From: Euborellia annulipes
Taxonomy: Eukaryota; Arthropoda; Insecta; Dermaptera; Anisolabididae
Reading direction: 5' to 3'
DNA length: 64,000 nt
NCBI GenBank assembly: GCA_023213315.1
Contig: JAKCPI010006109.1
Span: 124,001 to 188,000, forward strand
A program made the position numbers and the translations under genes. This document shows, one piece after another, positions 39,624-50,919 of this stretch. The notes below the pieces were generated by a model, which did not search any database, was not told the origin of the DNA, and saw only the letters and a list, made by a program, of their open reading frames with translations. Numbering within the stretch: the first letter of the stretch is position 1; each line of letters begins with the position of its first letter.

Positions 39624-39632
39624 TCTTACCTT
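39624..39632 (-). other. 5' splice donor ending the ft coding exon
   Basis: On the minus strand the sequence reads AAG|GTAAGA, with the last exon base at 39630. It lies where the reading frame stops resembling cadherin (after VASNTK) and turns into basic and hydrophobic translated intron. In Drosophila Fat the residues after the equivalent TK are, from memory, VRVTVLDKND, so the next exon should resume there. The intron is phase 0 and its acceptor is not visible in the 39.6 kb that follow. Confidence 0.92.
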
Positions 39633-42600
39633 TGTGTTTGAAGCTACGGCCATTCCCACGACGACGACATAGACCTCGACTACATAAACGTCGGTGCCTG
39701 CTTCTCGATCCAATTCCACTGTTGTCGATAACACGCCCATCTTGGTGTCAATGTCAAATAAACGATCAAGTTGTCGACCTGATGTCGAAGTCACATTCGT
39801 AACATAATATTCAAGCTCGGTGCCCTGGGACCCCGACGGCCAACTTGCTTCCACACGAACAACACTTGTACCAGGGGGTTCATTTTCGAGAACGGTTCCC
39901 GTTAAATGAGCGAATTCAAAAACCGGCCCCGATCTCTCCGTGTCAAATGAGAGTAATGTGACATATGCGTCGGTGGATTTTCTTTCGGCCTGCACTGCCT
40001 CGTCTGTTGCTTTGACGGCGATATGATATTTCACTGGAGCGTCTGGGTTCGTTGACGGCGATGATATCGGTCTACGTAAACTTAAGGAACCCGTACTACG
40101 ATGTAATCGAAAAAGGTCCGTATTTCCGGATACCATTTCATAAGTCACAAGACCATTTGTACTTGAATCGAGATCGCGAGCATGCACTTGCATAACCACA
40201 ATGCCTTCAGATGCCTTTCTCGGCAAAACCGCAGCATTCATTGAAACAAAAAGGGGCGCATTGTCGTTAACATCTTCAACAATGACAGTTACTAATTTGT
40301 CAGCTGACATTCTCATAGATTCATTTACTGCTTGGTCCATGGCAACCACAGTTAATTTAAATGTGTCCACAGCCTCCCTGTCGATTGGCAATAATGTATG
40401 AATAACTCCGCTATTTGGATTAATTCCAAAATGACGATGACCGCCATTGGGTTCTTCATGAGAAATATGATAAATGACGTTTCCATTTACACCTGAATCT
40501 GGATCTTCTGCTGTTACTGTTACAATAGGTGTGTTTACAGGTATTCCCTCTCGAATTTGCCTTACAATTGCGGTATTTGGAAATACAGGAGCGTTATCAT
40601 TGGCGTCTTCAACAGTTATATGAAATAATAATGTAGTTGAAAGCCGTGGGTTGCCTCCATCAGATACAGTAATGTTAAGTGTATAGGAAGTTAATTCTTC
40701 ATAATCAAGTGATTTATGTAAATACAATGTGCCAGTAAGAGCATCTACATGAAATGTGTCTCGACGATTTCCAGCTCCAATACTAAAATTTACTTCACTA
40801 TTTACATCCAAATCAGCATCAGTTGCTTGAAATTGTGTTAACTGTGTACCGACTGGAGTAACTTCAGATACAGTAATGCTTCGTACTGTCTCAATAAATA
40901 CTGGAGCATTATCATTTTCATCTAAAATATCAATGACAACAGTCACAGAGGAACTAAGTCTTTTAGAAAGGCCAGCATCTTGTGCTGTAACAGTTAATAA
41001 ATAGCGTGATGTAGTTTCTCTATCAAGTGTTCTTGCCACAAGGATTTGGCCAGTTGCCTCTTCAATTGAAAATCGACCTCCTTCATTTCCATTTGATATT
41101 GAGTAAAAAACATCACCATTTAGGCCCTCATCAGCGTCAGTTGTAAATACTCGAAATATTTGTGTGCCTACAGAAGCTCCTTCAGAAATTTGTACTTTAT
41201 ATGGCGTTCTTAAAAATTTTGGTGCATTATCATTTTCATCTGTTACGTAAACATTTATTTTTACACGATCACTTAGTCGATTTATACCATTATCACTGAC
41301 AGCTGCTTCAAGTGTCAATAAACTTTGCCCTGTGCTTTGAACTAATTCTTCACGATCAAAAACATGTAAAGTTTTTATAAAGCCATTTTTAGGATCAATT
41401 GCAAAATCTCTTGGTGAATTTGTTAAAGTGAATGTCAGCTCTGCATTTCTTCCCATATCACGATCACTTGCTGTCAATTTTCCAACAAATGAATCTGGTG
41501 GTTCATTTTCTCTCACATAAAAAACAAAAGTTGAATTACTAAATTTAGGACTATTGTCATTTTCATCAATCACATGAATCACAACTGGTACTGAAGAACT
41601 ACGAGGCGGTCTTCCTTGGTCTAAAGCTGTGACAACAAGTGAATAATAATCACGCTCTTCTCGATCAAGAGGATTTCGTACATATAAAAATCCATCAGGA
41701 AAAATACCAAATTTCGCCTCAACATTGCCCTCTGATATCGTGTATTTTACACGGCCATTGTTTCCTAAATCATAATCAGATGCGCGAAGGGCAAAAAATC
41801 TTGCATTCACAGGAGTTGATTCAAGAAGAGATGTTTCATAAGAAGTATGATCAAATACAGGCGTATGATCGTTGACATCATCAATAGTGACAACAATGGT
41901 ATGGCGAGATGATAATGGCACTTCTCCCGAATCAGTGGCTGTTACTTCTACATGCATGACAGTTCCAGGTTGTACCCGAATAGGTCGATTTAAATATAAA
42001 ACTCCTGTAGCCTCGGAAATTCTAAATTGTTGTTCAGGATTATATGAAAGGCTATAAGTAATTCTGGAATTTATTGGTGAATCTAAATCTTTTGCTCGAG
42101 GTAGAAATACTTCTTGCCCAACAGCTGCATTTTCTGCAATCACAATTTCATCTTTGGCTCGGGTAAATGTAGGTGCATTATCATTTTCGTCTAAAATAGT
42201 TATGTTAACTACAGTGTGTCCATAACCGAGTCCTGATCGAGCAATTGCTATTAAACTATATGAAGCTTGCTCTTCGCGATCGATAGCGTTAGCTGTTGTA
42301 ATTATTCCTGTATTTTTATTGATATTAAACATATGTTTTGGATCTCCATATATTATCGCATAATAAAGTATTTCGCCTTCTCTTCGAAAGGGCGCTGGTT
42401 TTACTTGTATTCTTCCTATTTGGCGTCCAATTGATGGCTCTTGACGGCCATGATCTTCACCAATAGAAAATTCATATCCGTTAATTGAATCGAATTCTAA
42501 ATTTTGAATTTTTTCTTTATTAATTAATTCTATTTCTGCATCATGATCTGCCCATCGTTCACCTAGATCTCTAGCTCGAACGCGAAGTTTATATGCACTT

Positions 42601-44879
42601 TTTGCAGTACCAATTAATGAATGTCTTACACTCAATACTCCTGTAATCTCATCTAGTTGAAATTCACTTGATTGTTGAGGCTGAGTCAAACTATACCGAA
42701 TCATTGAACGTTTGTCTTCATCGCGGTCAGTGGCTGTCACTTGAACAAGATGCGCCCCAGCTGTAAGATTGGCCTCTGAGAATAAAACATAATAAAGTTG
42801 AGGATAAAATTGAGGCGAATTATCATTTACATCAAGCACAGTGAGAAAAACAGTAGCGGTAGAGGATTGGGGCGGCACTCCTTGGTCTCGGGCAATGACA
42901 CGAATCTCATAAAAGGCTATCGTCTCACGGTCAAGTTTCGATTTTGTAGTCAATTGACCAGTAAGTGAATCTAAAGCAAATGTATCTGGATAAAAACCAT
43001 CCACATCAGCGTCTAACAAATAAGTTACACTGCCATTTGTACCTTGATCGTGATCAGATGCAGTCAACATGGCCACTAATGTATTTGCTGGAGTACTTTC
43101 TGACAAGCTAACATTTATTTGTTGTTGAGAAAATGTTGGTCGCTCATCATTTTCATCAAGAATAGTAACTTTTAACTGAGAATAGGCCCATTTTGGATTT
43201 GGCCCCCCATCGCGAGCTGAAATACGAAGCTCTACGGTGTCCTGTACTTCACGATCAAGAGCCGCTTTAGTAGTAATTAATCCCGAGACAGGATCCATTT
43301 CAAACCATTGATGTTCATTTCCAAAAACAAACGAATAATATATTTGTGCATTCACACCTGTATCTTCATCTGTGGCTGTTATGCCGGCTACATAAGTTCC
43401 GGGCGGCGCTAACTCACTTAAAATGGCTGAATATTCAGATTTTTCAAAAACAGGCTCATGGTCATTTACATCATTGACATGAATAATTAAAAAAGATGTT
43501 GCAGTGCGTGGTGGGGTGCCCTTATCAGTGGCTACAATTGTTAAATTATATTTATTAATTTCTTCTCTATCTAAAATGCCATGCACGCGCACTATATAAA
43601 AACTAGGCGTGTAATCTAATCTAAAATGATTTAATTCATTTCCAGCCCGTATTTCAACTGTCGTGTCGCCATTTAATCCCTCATCCAAGTCTACCACAGA
43701 GACAGCGGCTACAACTGAGCCATTACCTGCATTCTCATCGACAGTAGCAAATGCAGCTGTTGAAGGAAAATAGCGAAATTTAATTATAGGGTCATGATCA
43801 TTAGCATCCACTAAATTCACTGTCACATAAGTTCGTCCATCTTGCCTGGGAGAACCGTGATCTCTTGCAAAAACAGTAAAAACACAACTTTTAGGGCACC
43901 CGGCACCCCCCGGCCGAGAATGAGCTGATTCAAGACAATTTTGTTGGGGGCAATCAAGTACTTCCGTAGTTGAAATTACTCCTGTTTCAGGATCTACTGT
44001 GAATTGGCGTTCGGTATCTGATAAATAATAAGTTATTCGAGCATTATCGCCGATGTCACTATCAGTGGCCATTACTTGAAGCACAGCTGTTCCTGAGGGA
44101 ACGGATTCATTCATTGACACAATATAATCACTATGATCAAAAATTGGCGGATTATCATTGACATCTAAAATTGTGACATTGACAAGAAGATAACCGAAAC
44201 GGGGAGGCGAGCCCCCATCCCGGGCGGATACATTGAGTCTATAATAGGCACATGTCTCTCGATCCAACTTACCCGTTGTTTCCAAATGTAAATAAGTAAT
44301 TTCTCCACTTGGATTGGCAGTGACAACTAATTTAAATTTTTCATCAATATTGCCGTCAACGATGCGATAGTCGTCGGAGATGCCGTTGTTGCCAACGTCG
44401 AGGTCGGTGGCGGCGTCAAGCAACAAACGGGTGCCGGCCGCCGCACTTTCAGAAAATGACACGGCTATACTCGGTTCTGGAAATTCAGGACTATTATCGT
44501 TCATGTCAAGAACAAGAATTCGAACCTCAATAGGATACGTGGGTTGACTTGAAAGAACAACAAGGTCGTATCGGTCGTTGCGCAATACCTCCCTGTCCAA
44601 AACAACGGCGGTGCGAATCTCGCCGGTGGTGCCGTCCAGTGTGAATTCCCGAGGCGGTTCATTAAAACGATATGTAAATCCCGGCTTAATGGGAATGGAA
44701 CCGACAAATGTCCCCCGCGGTTGTCCCTCTAGAATTTCGAGTTGGATACGGGTGTCAACAGCCCGGGATTGCATAGCGGCACCGTCGTCGGGGGTAGAAA
44801 AAGCATCGGAACCCCGGGAACTTGCAGCCATAAGCAAAAAGGCTGCAGCTACGGCTACGACGAGCCGAGGCCCGAGCAT
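39630..44879 (-). CDS. ft: Protocadherin Fat, first coding exon (N-terminal 1750 residues, partial)
   Basis: Fat is a giant single-pass cadherin that binds Dachsous on neighbouring cells and signals in planar cell polarity and Hippo growth control. Start: the ATG at 44879 follows an A at -3 and begins a hydrophobic signal peptide (about residues 1-23). Sixteen cadherin repeats follow: 45-133, 134-247, 248-366, 367-478, 479-583, 584-691, 692-796, 797-905, 906-1009, 1010-1113, 1114-1222, 1223-1328, 1329-1433, 1434-1544, 1545-1654 and 1655-1750. Most end in the calcium-binding DxNDNxP linker and carry LDRE and xDxD motifs. Linkers after repeats 7 and 15 lack it, as I recall for Drosophila Fat. 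Repeat 3 has a four-cysteine insert before CVFTVFARDHGSPRQDGR, a stretch shared with Drosophila Fat. The frame runs on to 39384, but the added residues are intronic: a perfect donor follows Lys1750, interrupting repeat 16 in phase 0. Complete Fat has about 34 repeats, so this is roughly half the ectodomain. Confidence 0.96.
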
Positions 44880-45260
44880 GGTTAACCGACTCACTCGGCC
44901 GACCCTCGTCGGCGGGTCACATACGTCCCAGCATAGCCTGCCTGGCTAGTCCTCTTTTATTTGTCTTGATTTTTTAACTCAACGCTCGTGCCACGCTGCC
45001 AACGGCCAACATGGCTGCTGGACGAATACCTAACTTCAACTTGTCTTAAAAAAATCACAAAAAACAACACTTAAGATAAATAAATAAAAAAAAAATCACA
45101 AAATCCACTTATAATAGAGTCGCGAGTTAGTCAATCTCAAACTGACAAGACGAACCATCGGATTGCGAGTTGACACGCACACAACTAAGTAAGAACACAC
45201 TTGCTACTGTTCGATGACGTCTCACAGACACCTGAGTGGCTTGCGTTTCACTTGTAGACT
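44880..45260 (-). promoter_or_regulatory. ft: ft 5' leader and core promoter region
   Basis: This stretch just upstream of the ft ATG is clearly richer in G, C and CpG than flanking DNA, as expected for a leader or promoter. A minus-strand TCAGTTT at about 45145-45139 fits the arthropod initiator consensus, which would give a leader of roughly 260 nt. No TATA box is apparent at the right distance. A CCAAT box (CAGCCAATGG, 45391-45400) lies about 250 bp further upstream. No convincing splice acceptor is visible between this block and the ATG, so leader and coding exon may be continuous. The exact start site is inferred only. Confidence 0.5.
44974..45012 (-). other. Upstream ORF (12 codons) in the ft leader
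   Basis: A minus-strand ATG at 45012 opens a 12-codon frame (MLAVGSVARALS) that ends at TAA, 44974. A second upstream ATG at 44934 gives a five-codon frame (MLGRM) ending at TGA, 44917. Both terminate before the Fat start. If the leader is transcribed as inferred they could dampen Fat translation. They matter only if the mRNA start is upstream of 45012. Confidence 0.35.
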
Positions 45261-45320
45261 AAACCAGTCTTTTGGTAAAGTTTGCCTGGAACCAAAGCAA
45301 AAAGCGCGAAAGAGACAGAG
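45230..45320 (+). ncRNA. Candidate first exon of a divergent plus-strand transcript
   Basis: The GC-richer promoter block ends on the plus strand with a strong donor, GACAGAG|GTAAGAG (last exon base 45320). It lies about 180 bp upstream of the inferred ft start and points away from ft, as in bidirectional promoters. Its 5' end is not defined. The call depends on the downstream segments with matching splice signals. Confidence 0.35.
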
Positions 45321-46500
45321 GTAAGAGCGAGAGAGCGCGCACAACAAATGGTTTCTGGGAGGAGCGAAGGCCTTTTTCTCAATCATGCCTCAGCCAATGG
45401 AAGACCATCCTTTACAAAAGCCTCTTGGTATCCAGCACGTTGCCAAGTTTATTATTTATTTTATTTTACTCAATATTCTTTCATTTTTAATTTAATTAAA
45501 TCAATGTCTATTTGATATCTGACTGGAAATATTTTTATTAACAAAAATATGCATATTATATATGGCAATTCATTAGTATTTTTGATTAGTGAATAACTTA
45601 TAAATATTTTTCTATCGTCGGTAAAAATTCCACAGTCGGCAACCTCGCAAATTCTGCAGATTCATATTTTTATTCTATCAAAACATATTCAAATTTTTCA
45701 CCTTCTCTACTTTATTATAATAAAATATCAATTGATATGATAAAAAAAAGAAGCTAAAAAGAATTTTTTCGAAAAAAAATTCATGACGCTATTAAATACT
45801 TTAAGAAGTGTCGAAATGTTTCCTTATCCCGCATTTAGCTCACCGGTGCCCGAGAGTTCTTAACAAAAAGAAAATGATGACTTTGGAACATGACAAGAAG
45901 TGAATGCTACATCAAGAGTATATGAAAGAGCTAAAGAGAGTCGGAGAGATTGAGAGGGTGGGGTGGGGAGAGAGAGAAAGAGATAAAGAACCTAGTAGGT
46001 CAGGTTGTTCGTTCTTAAGGTAAGGCGAACGCTCTTTTCCAGCTCCTTGTGCCATCTAGGGCTCACTGTTCAAAATTCTTTCTTGATGTCTAGTCAAGCG
46101 TGGAGAAGGCGACAGATACGCAAGTCATTTTCAATAAAAAAAAAAAAAAATTTCAAATAAAATTCCTCTCTGAATAAAAAAAAAAAAAAAAAAAAAAAAA
46201 AACCAAGTGAGATACGAAGAATAAAGAAATTCATTTAAGCTGAAAATAGTTACTAACATAAATAAATATGAACTTAAGAAATATTTAATTAAACTTCTAA
46301 TAACAATATTACAAACAAAAACACTAATTTCTAAGGACCATTGGACGAGGGGGGGGAGAGAAGGGGGGGGGGGTAGAAAAGAAAAAGAATCTTATTTAGA
46401 AAATTTTTAAGGTTATAAATTATTAAATATATTTATTGTCATTTTTTTGACAAGTATTTTCATGTATTATTGTTTATGAACGTTTCAATTTTAAATTTTA
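45321..46500. other. Upstream flank of ft, partly GC- and GA-rich
   Basis: 45330-45440 and 45880-46130 are mixed-composition blocks with GAGA tracts (GGGGAGAGAGAGAAAGAG near 45966) and a plus-strand donor-like AAG|GTAAGG at about 46020, all plausible regulatory DNA. 46136-46201 is A-rich with a long A run and 46347-46374 is a G-run tract. Confidence 0.4.
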
Positions 46501-46502
46501 AA

Positions 46503-46850
46503 AATTTTATAACTCCATCTTCAGTTCTTCTAAATTGGGAAAATTTTATTATCCGAATTTTGAAGAACTGATAATAAAATTTTCCCGAAACGTCTCATTA
46601 ATTTGTGAAAAACAAAGGCTTTATTTTTGGCTGCTCCTTTTCCTATTGTAAAATTTTTTATGTCTGAATTTTCAAATCGATTAATAAGAATTGAAAAAAA
46701 TACAAGATATAAAATTGTTTTCAAACGAATTGTTCAAAATATATTGGGATAATAAAATTTTCCCAATTTTGAAGGACTGAAAATAGGATAATAAAATTTT
46801 CCCCAAACGTCTCATTAATATGTTACTAACATATGTGAAATTCGGAGGCT
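46503..46850. repeat. Fold-back-type repeat pieces
   Basis: GAAAATTTTATTATCC and GATAATAAAATTTTCCC recur in opposite orientations at 46538-46585, and a similar piece at 46747-46801. They sit beside CATCTTCAGTTCTTC and CGAAACGTCTCATTAAT or CAAACGTCTCATTAAT. Two copies of an inverted-repeat unit seem to lie in tandem. Confidence 0.5.
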
Positions 46851-46854
46851 TTTT

Positions 46855-47475
46855 ACTTTCTCTTACCCAGGGCCGCAGACAGGGGGGGGCAGGGGGCTAT
46901 ATCCCCAGGGCCCGGGCCCTTTGCGCTCAAACCTTAAAATCCTAATAAAAAATCATTTTTTTGAAATTTTTTTCCTGAGGGGGCCCGGGCCTTTTAAGCT
47001 CAAAGCAACTTTGATAATAAAGTAGCATGTAAAAATGCTCTTTAAAATGTATATTCTCATTTTCCCCTTGACATCTTTTGAAGCACACTTTACTCTTGTA
47101 CTCCATAGGAAAGATTTCATATTTTATAAATTCATGTTCCGGCTCTTCCTTCCATAGAGCCAATGTTAAATCCCTATGAGGATTTGCATGTTAATTCCGT
47201 TTCAAAGGGGGGTCCCCTTTGGAACTTTTTATATTGTACATTTAAAATAATTTTTTCCAATTCTTATGAAATGTATTTATTTAGGATTCTCTATTGTTTA
47301 TAAAATATCCAAATATGAGATTAAAAATAAATATAGTTTATTTCAAGCAATCAACATTTAAAATACACAGAGCCTATGGAAATTTTGAATTAATTGACTT
47401 TTTTACTTTTTACTTATGAATTGGAAGTGGTCAAATTTGAAACTAATTTGTGTGCTGTGCGCCAGTCACACCAGA
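46855..47475 (-). mobile_element. Family A element interrupted by a G/C-run insertion
   Basis: ACTTTCTCTTACC at 46855 is broken at 46868 by CAGGGCCGCAGACAG followed by G/C-run sequence to about 47010, probably an insertion of another element or its remnant. Reverse-strand family A interior then continues (TGCTCTTTAAAATGTATATT, CTTTACTCTTGTACTCCATAG, CCCCTTTGGAACTTTTTA) to the left-end motif GCCAGTCACACCAGA at 47475. Confidence 0.72.
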
Positions 47476-47479
47476 TTTT

Positions 47480-48377
47480 TTCAATTGTTTATCAATCGAA
47501 TAAATTTAAAATATTTTTTTTTATTAAAATTTGTGACTTTGAAAATGATACATGGTATACATGGGATTAATGAAAAAATTTTCGATATATTTATAAAGAT
47601 GAAAATTTGCTCAGCAGTTTTATTCAATTTTAAATTTAGAACGAGATGACAAAATAAAAGTTATCTACAAATCTACAAAATTATAACAAATTGTGGATAT
47701 GCTAAAAAAAGCAATTTTAATTTAAATCAAAAAAATAATGTTGGATTTTTTTTTATAACAAAAGTGTATTATAGCGTGAAGATGGAGGGTTGCCAGCTCG
47801 AAAAGTAATCAGAATCCGTCGCATTAAATTCAATCTTAAAATTTTTTTTATCAATCTAAACGCAACTCCAGCAAGTGGATTTCGGATAATAATTCGACAC
47901 CTGCGTTTTAATAATAAGAGATATTTTTTAACTTTATTCACTCAAGGGCTCACATCTTGTAAGTGACCACAAGTTACAAGAGCTAAGGCATTTATTCTAT
48001 TCCCCGTTTCTTCTCTCCCCAGGTCGAACTTTGGTTCTACTTCCTTGCTTCTAATTCTAATATCCCAAACTCCGAATAAGGATTTAATACAAACAGATAC
48101 TTTTAAAACTTTAAATGAGTCTTGAGCTTAGTCAACCAATATTTTTAAAATAAATAAATCATCTTTTTTTAATGGAACTGAAGGGGAAAAGCTATTTTTA
48201 AAACAGCATTTTGATTGCCTAAGCTCAAGATTACACTCTCGAGCTCATCAGGCATTTGTGGGACCGACTGTACCACCATTTATTATAAAAGTTGAGTCAA
48301 TCCGTTCTACTAACTACACAACACACACTTCAAGTGTTAGAAAAAAAGTATTTATCTTGAATTTTTTTCTCTTTTCA
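47480..48377. other. Intergenic AT-rich DNA
   Basis: It contains a short dispersed repeat at 47940-47986 (CACTCAAGGGCTCACATCTTG, ACCACAAGTTAC) and otherwise unrecognised sequence. If the divergent transcript is real, this is part of its first intron. Confidence 0.4.
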
Positions 48378-48481
48378 GGTCTCGACGACGTGCGACGGAC
48401 CGTTCTGAGCTTCATTCACTTCATGTTTTTAAATGGACTTTACGATCACGTATAAAGCGAGAATAGAAGTTCCTATAATTG
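48378..48481 (+). ncRNA. Candidate non-coding exon, 104 nt
   Basis: A pyrimidine-rich acceptor (TTTTTTCTCTTTTCAG|G) and a consensus donor (TAATTG|GTAAGT) bracket a segment whose first half is notably GC-rich and CpG-containing. All three plus-strand frames contain stops. Composition and signals fit an untranslated exon. It could also be a 5' UTR exon of a gene beyond the window. Confidence 0.45.
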
Positions 48482-48603
48482 GTAAGTCACATTCCTATGC
48501 AACTTCAATATAATATTTTTTCTTTGAATTGGATCCATCAGTTTTGTCCAAGCATTGACACTTTAAAAAATTGTAAGCCACAAACCCGCTCATATTAAAA
48601 AAA

Positions 48604-49432
48604 TCTGGTGCGACTGTTCGCACAGCACACAACTTTCTTTTACCCTTTGGCAAAAGAAAGTTGTGTACTTGACCACGCGATTCATAGATGGCGCTGCACT
48701 ACGAATGCTTCCACATCAGTAAAGTGTACTTGAAACGATTTCCAAGAAAAATTTCACTGATATACTTTTTAAAGAGCATCTAAAAAATAGTCCATTTATG
48801 AATTTTAAACAAAATCGTTGCAATCGTTGCAGCGAATTTTGAGAAAATCGAAAAAAACTGAAAAAGTACATCAGTAAAGTGTACTTCAAACGATTTCAAC
48901 GAAAAATTTCACTGATATACTTTTTAAAGGGCATCTAAAAAACAGTTCATTTATGAATTTTAAACAAAATCATTGCAGCGAATTTTGTGAAAATCGAAAA
49001 AAACTGAAAAAGTACATCACTAAAGTGTACTTCAAACGATTTCAACGAAAAATTTCACTGATATACTTTTTAAAGGGCATCTAAAAAACAGTTAATTTAT
49101 GAATTTTAAACAAAATCGTTGCAGCGAATTTTGTGAAAATCGAAAAGAAAAAAAACTGAAAAAGTACATCAGTAAAGTACTAGTACTTTTTGGCCGATTT
49201 TGTTCAAAAGCTTATTCTCACCCCTTGGGAGGGTGACTAACTTAATTATAAAATTTCAACCTCTTATACTCTTTTAGTTCCTGAGAGATTTTGTTCACAA
49301 ACACACACACAGACCATTTTTTGGATTCAGGGGACCTTAAAACGTGAAGATCCATCAAAATCTCGACATTGAATTTTTAAAATGAATCCAATACTTTCTC
49401 TATATATTTCATATATAGGCTAAGAGAAAGTA
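48604..49432 (+). mobile_element. Family A element with three internal tandem units
   Basis: A left hairpin (TCTGGTGCGACTGTTCGC; partner arm truncated) and a right hairpin (49393-49431, ACTTTCTCTATATATTTC to AAGAGAAAGT) delimit it. A unit of about 150 bp beginning CAGTAAAGTGTACTT and ending AACTGAAAAAGTACAT starts at 48717, 48872 and 49018, with a partial start at 49169. The expansion is specific to this copy. Confidence 0.8.
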
Positions 49433-49439
49433 ATATTTA

Positions 49440-50310
49440 TCATCGTCACTGTTTTCTTGAAAAACTCACTCTTTCTCTGACTTTCTCTTGTTTGTTAACG
49501 CCTGAGCGCTATAATTAAAAAAGTATTTTAGGCATGTTTGGCATTAGTATTTAAAGTTGAACTGCAATGGAAACTGTGGCTTAGGCAACTCCCTCGACAT
49601 CTTTCTATTACATTCCACATATACAAACGTAATAAATTTTATTTAATATAGAAATATTTGAGACACGCGTGCCATAAGTTCGTCAAATTGTGAGGCCATC
49701 CAGAGAAATACTTTCCATTTACAGGGTCACTATCATTTACATATAAATAAGTAAATGACCATTCAAGTCCTATAAAAGGGCTCACATGTTATTGAAATAT
49801 AAAAAATGTTGTTAAACCGACTCAGTCTCTTGTTTATAAATAAATTATAAAATCATAAAACTGGTCCGGATTTACAAGGTTGAGGGCCCTGGAGCCAGCA
49901 TCCTCCAGAAGCCCGCCAAGAGTGAGCTCAGGGTGGGAGGGGGATAATTAAATTTACTTTATGCTAATTCCTTAATGAATTAATCAAAGGAACGTTATAA
50001 TTATTGTTACTTAAGGTCATTATTAGCTACTTGATTACGCAGAGCGAGTATGACTTGTTATCAAAAGCAATCCCGGTCTTATTTATTTATTATAACTAAT
50101 TGGATTTCGGATGAATGAAAATTTTTACATTCATAATTTAAAGAATAGAAAACGAGAAAAAGTATTAATTAAAATTTGACGTTTAATTGTTTATAAATGA
50201 AACAATGATCGAAAAAATAAATAATTAAATTTCATCTTTAAATAAATATTAATTATTTATTATTTTAAAGCACTTTTGTTTATTTTTAAGAATAACGGTT
50301 TTATTTAAGT
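49440..50310. other. Intergenic sequence, nothing recognised
   Basis: Mixed-composition blocks at 49440-49620 and 49860-50060, the latter with GGTTGAGGGCCCTGGAGCC, have no repeat partner that I noticed and no convincing splice signals. Confidence 0.4.
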
Positions 50311-50472
50311 GCCCAAGGGCCTTGATGTAGCGGTTAGCGTGCTGTCCTTCTGTACCAAGGGTCGCGGGTTCCCGTCTCAAAAAGTTAATTGGCTACCAAT
50401 AAATTGAGACGTGGTCTAAATGGCCTCTGATGTCGAAAAAGCCCTTAAAAATATTTAAAAAAAAAAAAACAA
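50311..50472 (+). mobile_element. tRNA-derived SINE
   Basis: The head GATGTAGCGGTTAGCGTGCT fits a pol III A box. CGCGGGTTCCCGTC is a decayed B box. The tail (TTGGCTACCAATAAATTGAG, GGTCTAAATGGCC, AAAAAGCCCTTAAAAATATT) and poly-A match the copies at 7366, 30148 and 63371. Confidence 0.75.
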
Positions 50473-50710
50473 GTTGAAGAATATTTTGGGTCAAAGATCT
50501 CCATCTTCTCTGCTAATTTGTAGTAGTAAAATTATTAGAAATAATTACTAACACATGCGAGGTAGAAATTCAGGCCTAAAAATATTCTTAGTTGTGGGCC
50601 GCCGAGAGAGGGAAAAAGTGGATAGGAACTCAAATCTAAATTTTTCTAAAATGCGAAAAATCAAAAGATACTCTCCCCTTATATTTGAAATAATAATGCG
50701 AAAAGATCAG

Positions 50711-50783
50711 CAGGGACTCTTATCTTGCAAGTACTTGGATGGCGACCATGAGTTACCCGAGACAAGACTGACATTTCTTCCCC
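50711..50783 (+). repeat. Short dispersed repeat, GTTACCCGAG family
   Basis: AGGGACTCTTATCTTGCAAG, TACTTGGATGGCGACCATG, AGTTACCCGAGACAAG, CTGACATTTC: the longest copy of this repeat in the window. Confidence 0.6.
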
Positions 50784-50813
50784 CTTCCTCTCGACCGTGA
50801 GACTTGCTAATTT

Positions 50814-50919
50814 TTTAATATGAGAATTAAATTAAAATATGATACACAAGGTTTTTTCTTTCATTGAATTGAAACATTGAATCATGTGTATCATACTTTA
50901 ATTTAATTCTCATATTAAA
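50814..50919. repeat. Palindrome (arms about 37 bp)
   Basis: TTTAATATGAGAATTAAATT and ATGATACACA pair with the complement at 50884-50919. The flank TTTCAACTAGAGCCAACGG (50927) recurs as TTTCAACTAGTGCCAACGG beside the palindrome at 4649-4757. The two may therefore be members of one fold-back family with a shared outer sequence. Confidence 0.6.

Larger units (their letters stand above)
1..39629 (-). other. ft: Large ft intron (at least 39.6 kb, downstream end outside the window)
   Basis: From the donor at 39629 to the window edge there is no reading frame with cadherin motifs (LDRE, DENDN) on the minus strand. I therefore read the whole block as one intron. It is extremely AT-rich with many A or T runs of 10-25. 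It contains the repeats annotated separately below and one CpG/GA-rich island. Small exons under about 40 codons could have been missed. Confidence 0.75.

Noticed and set aside
39384..39629. Last ~81 codons of the ft frame as coding sequence
   Set aside because: Similarity to cadherin ends exactly at a perfect splice donor. The remainder is basic and then poly-Lys/Phe translated intron.
44880..44894. Extension of Fat by five residues upstream to a GTG at 44894
   Set aside because: The codon at 44894 is GTG. The ATG at 44879 has a good context and begins directly with the signal peptide.
39466..44949. Other frames inside the ft exon (for example 41639-41875 plus, 44578-44949 plus)
   Set aside because: They are antisense or out-of-frame shadows of the cadherin coding sequence.
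46855..47015. Complete hAT element starting CAGGGCCGCAGACAG within family A
   Set aside because: The left end is plausible, but no matching right end or 8-bp duplication could be identified, so it is reported only as an interruption.
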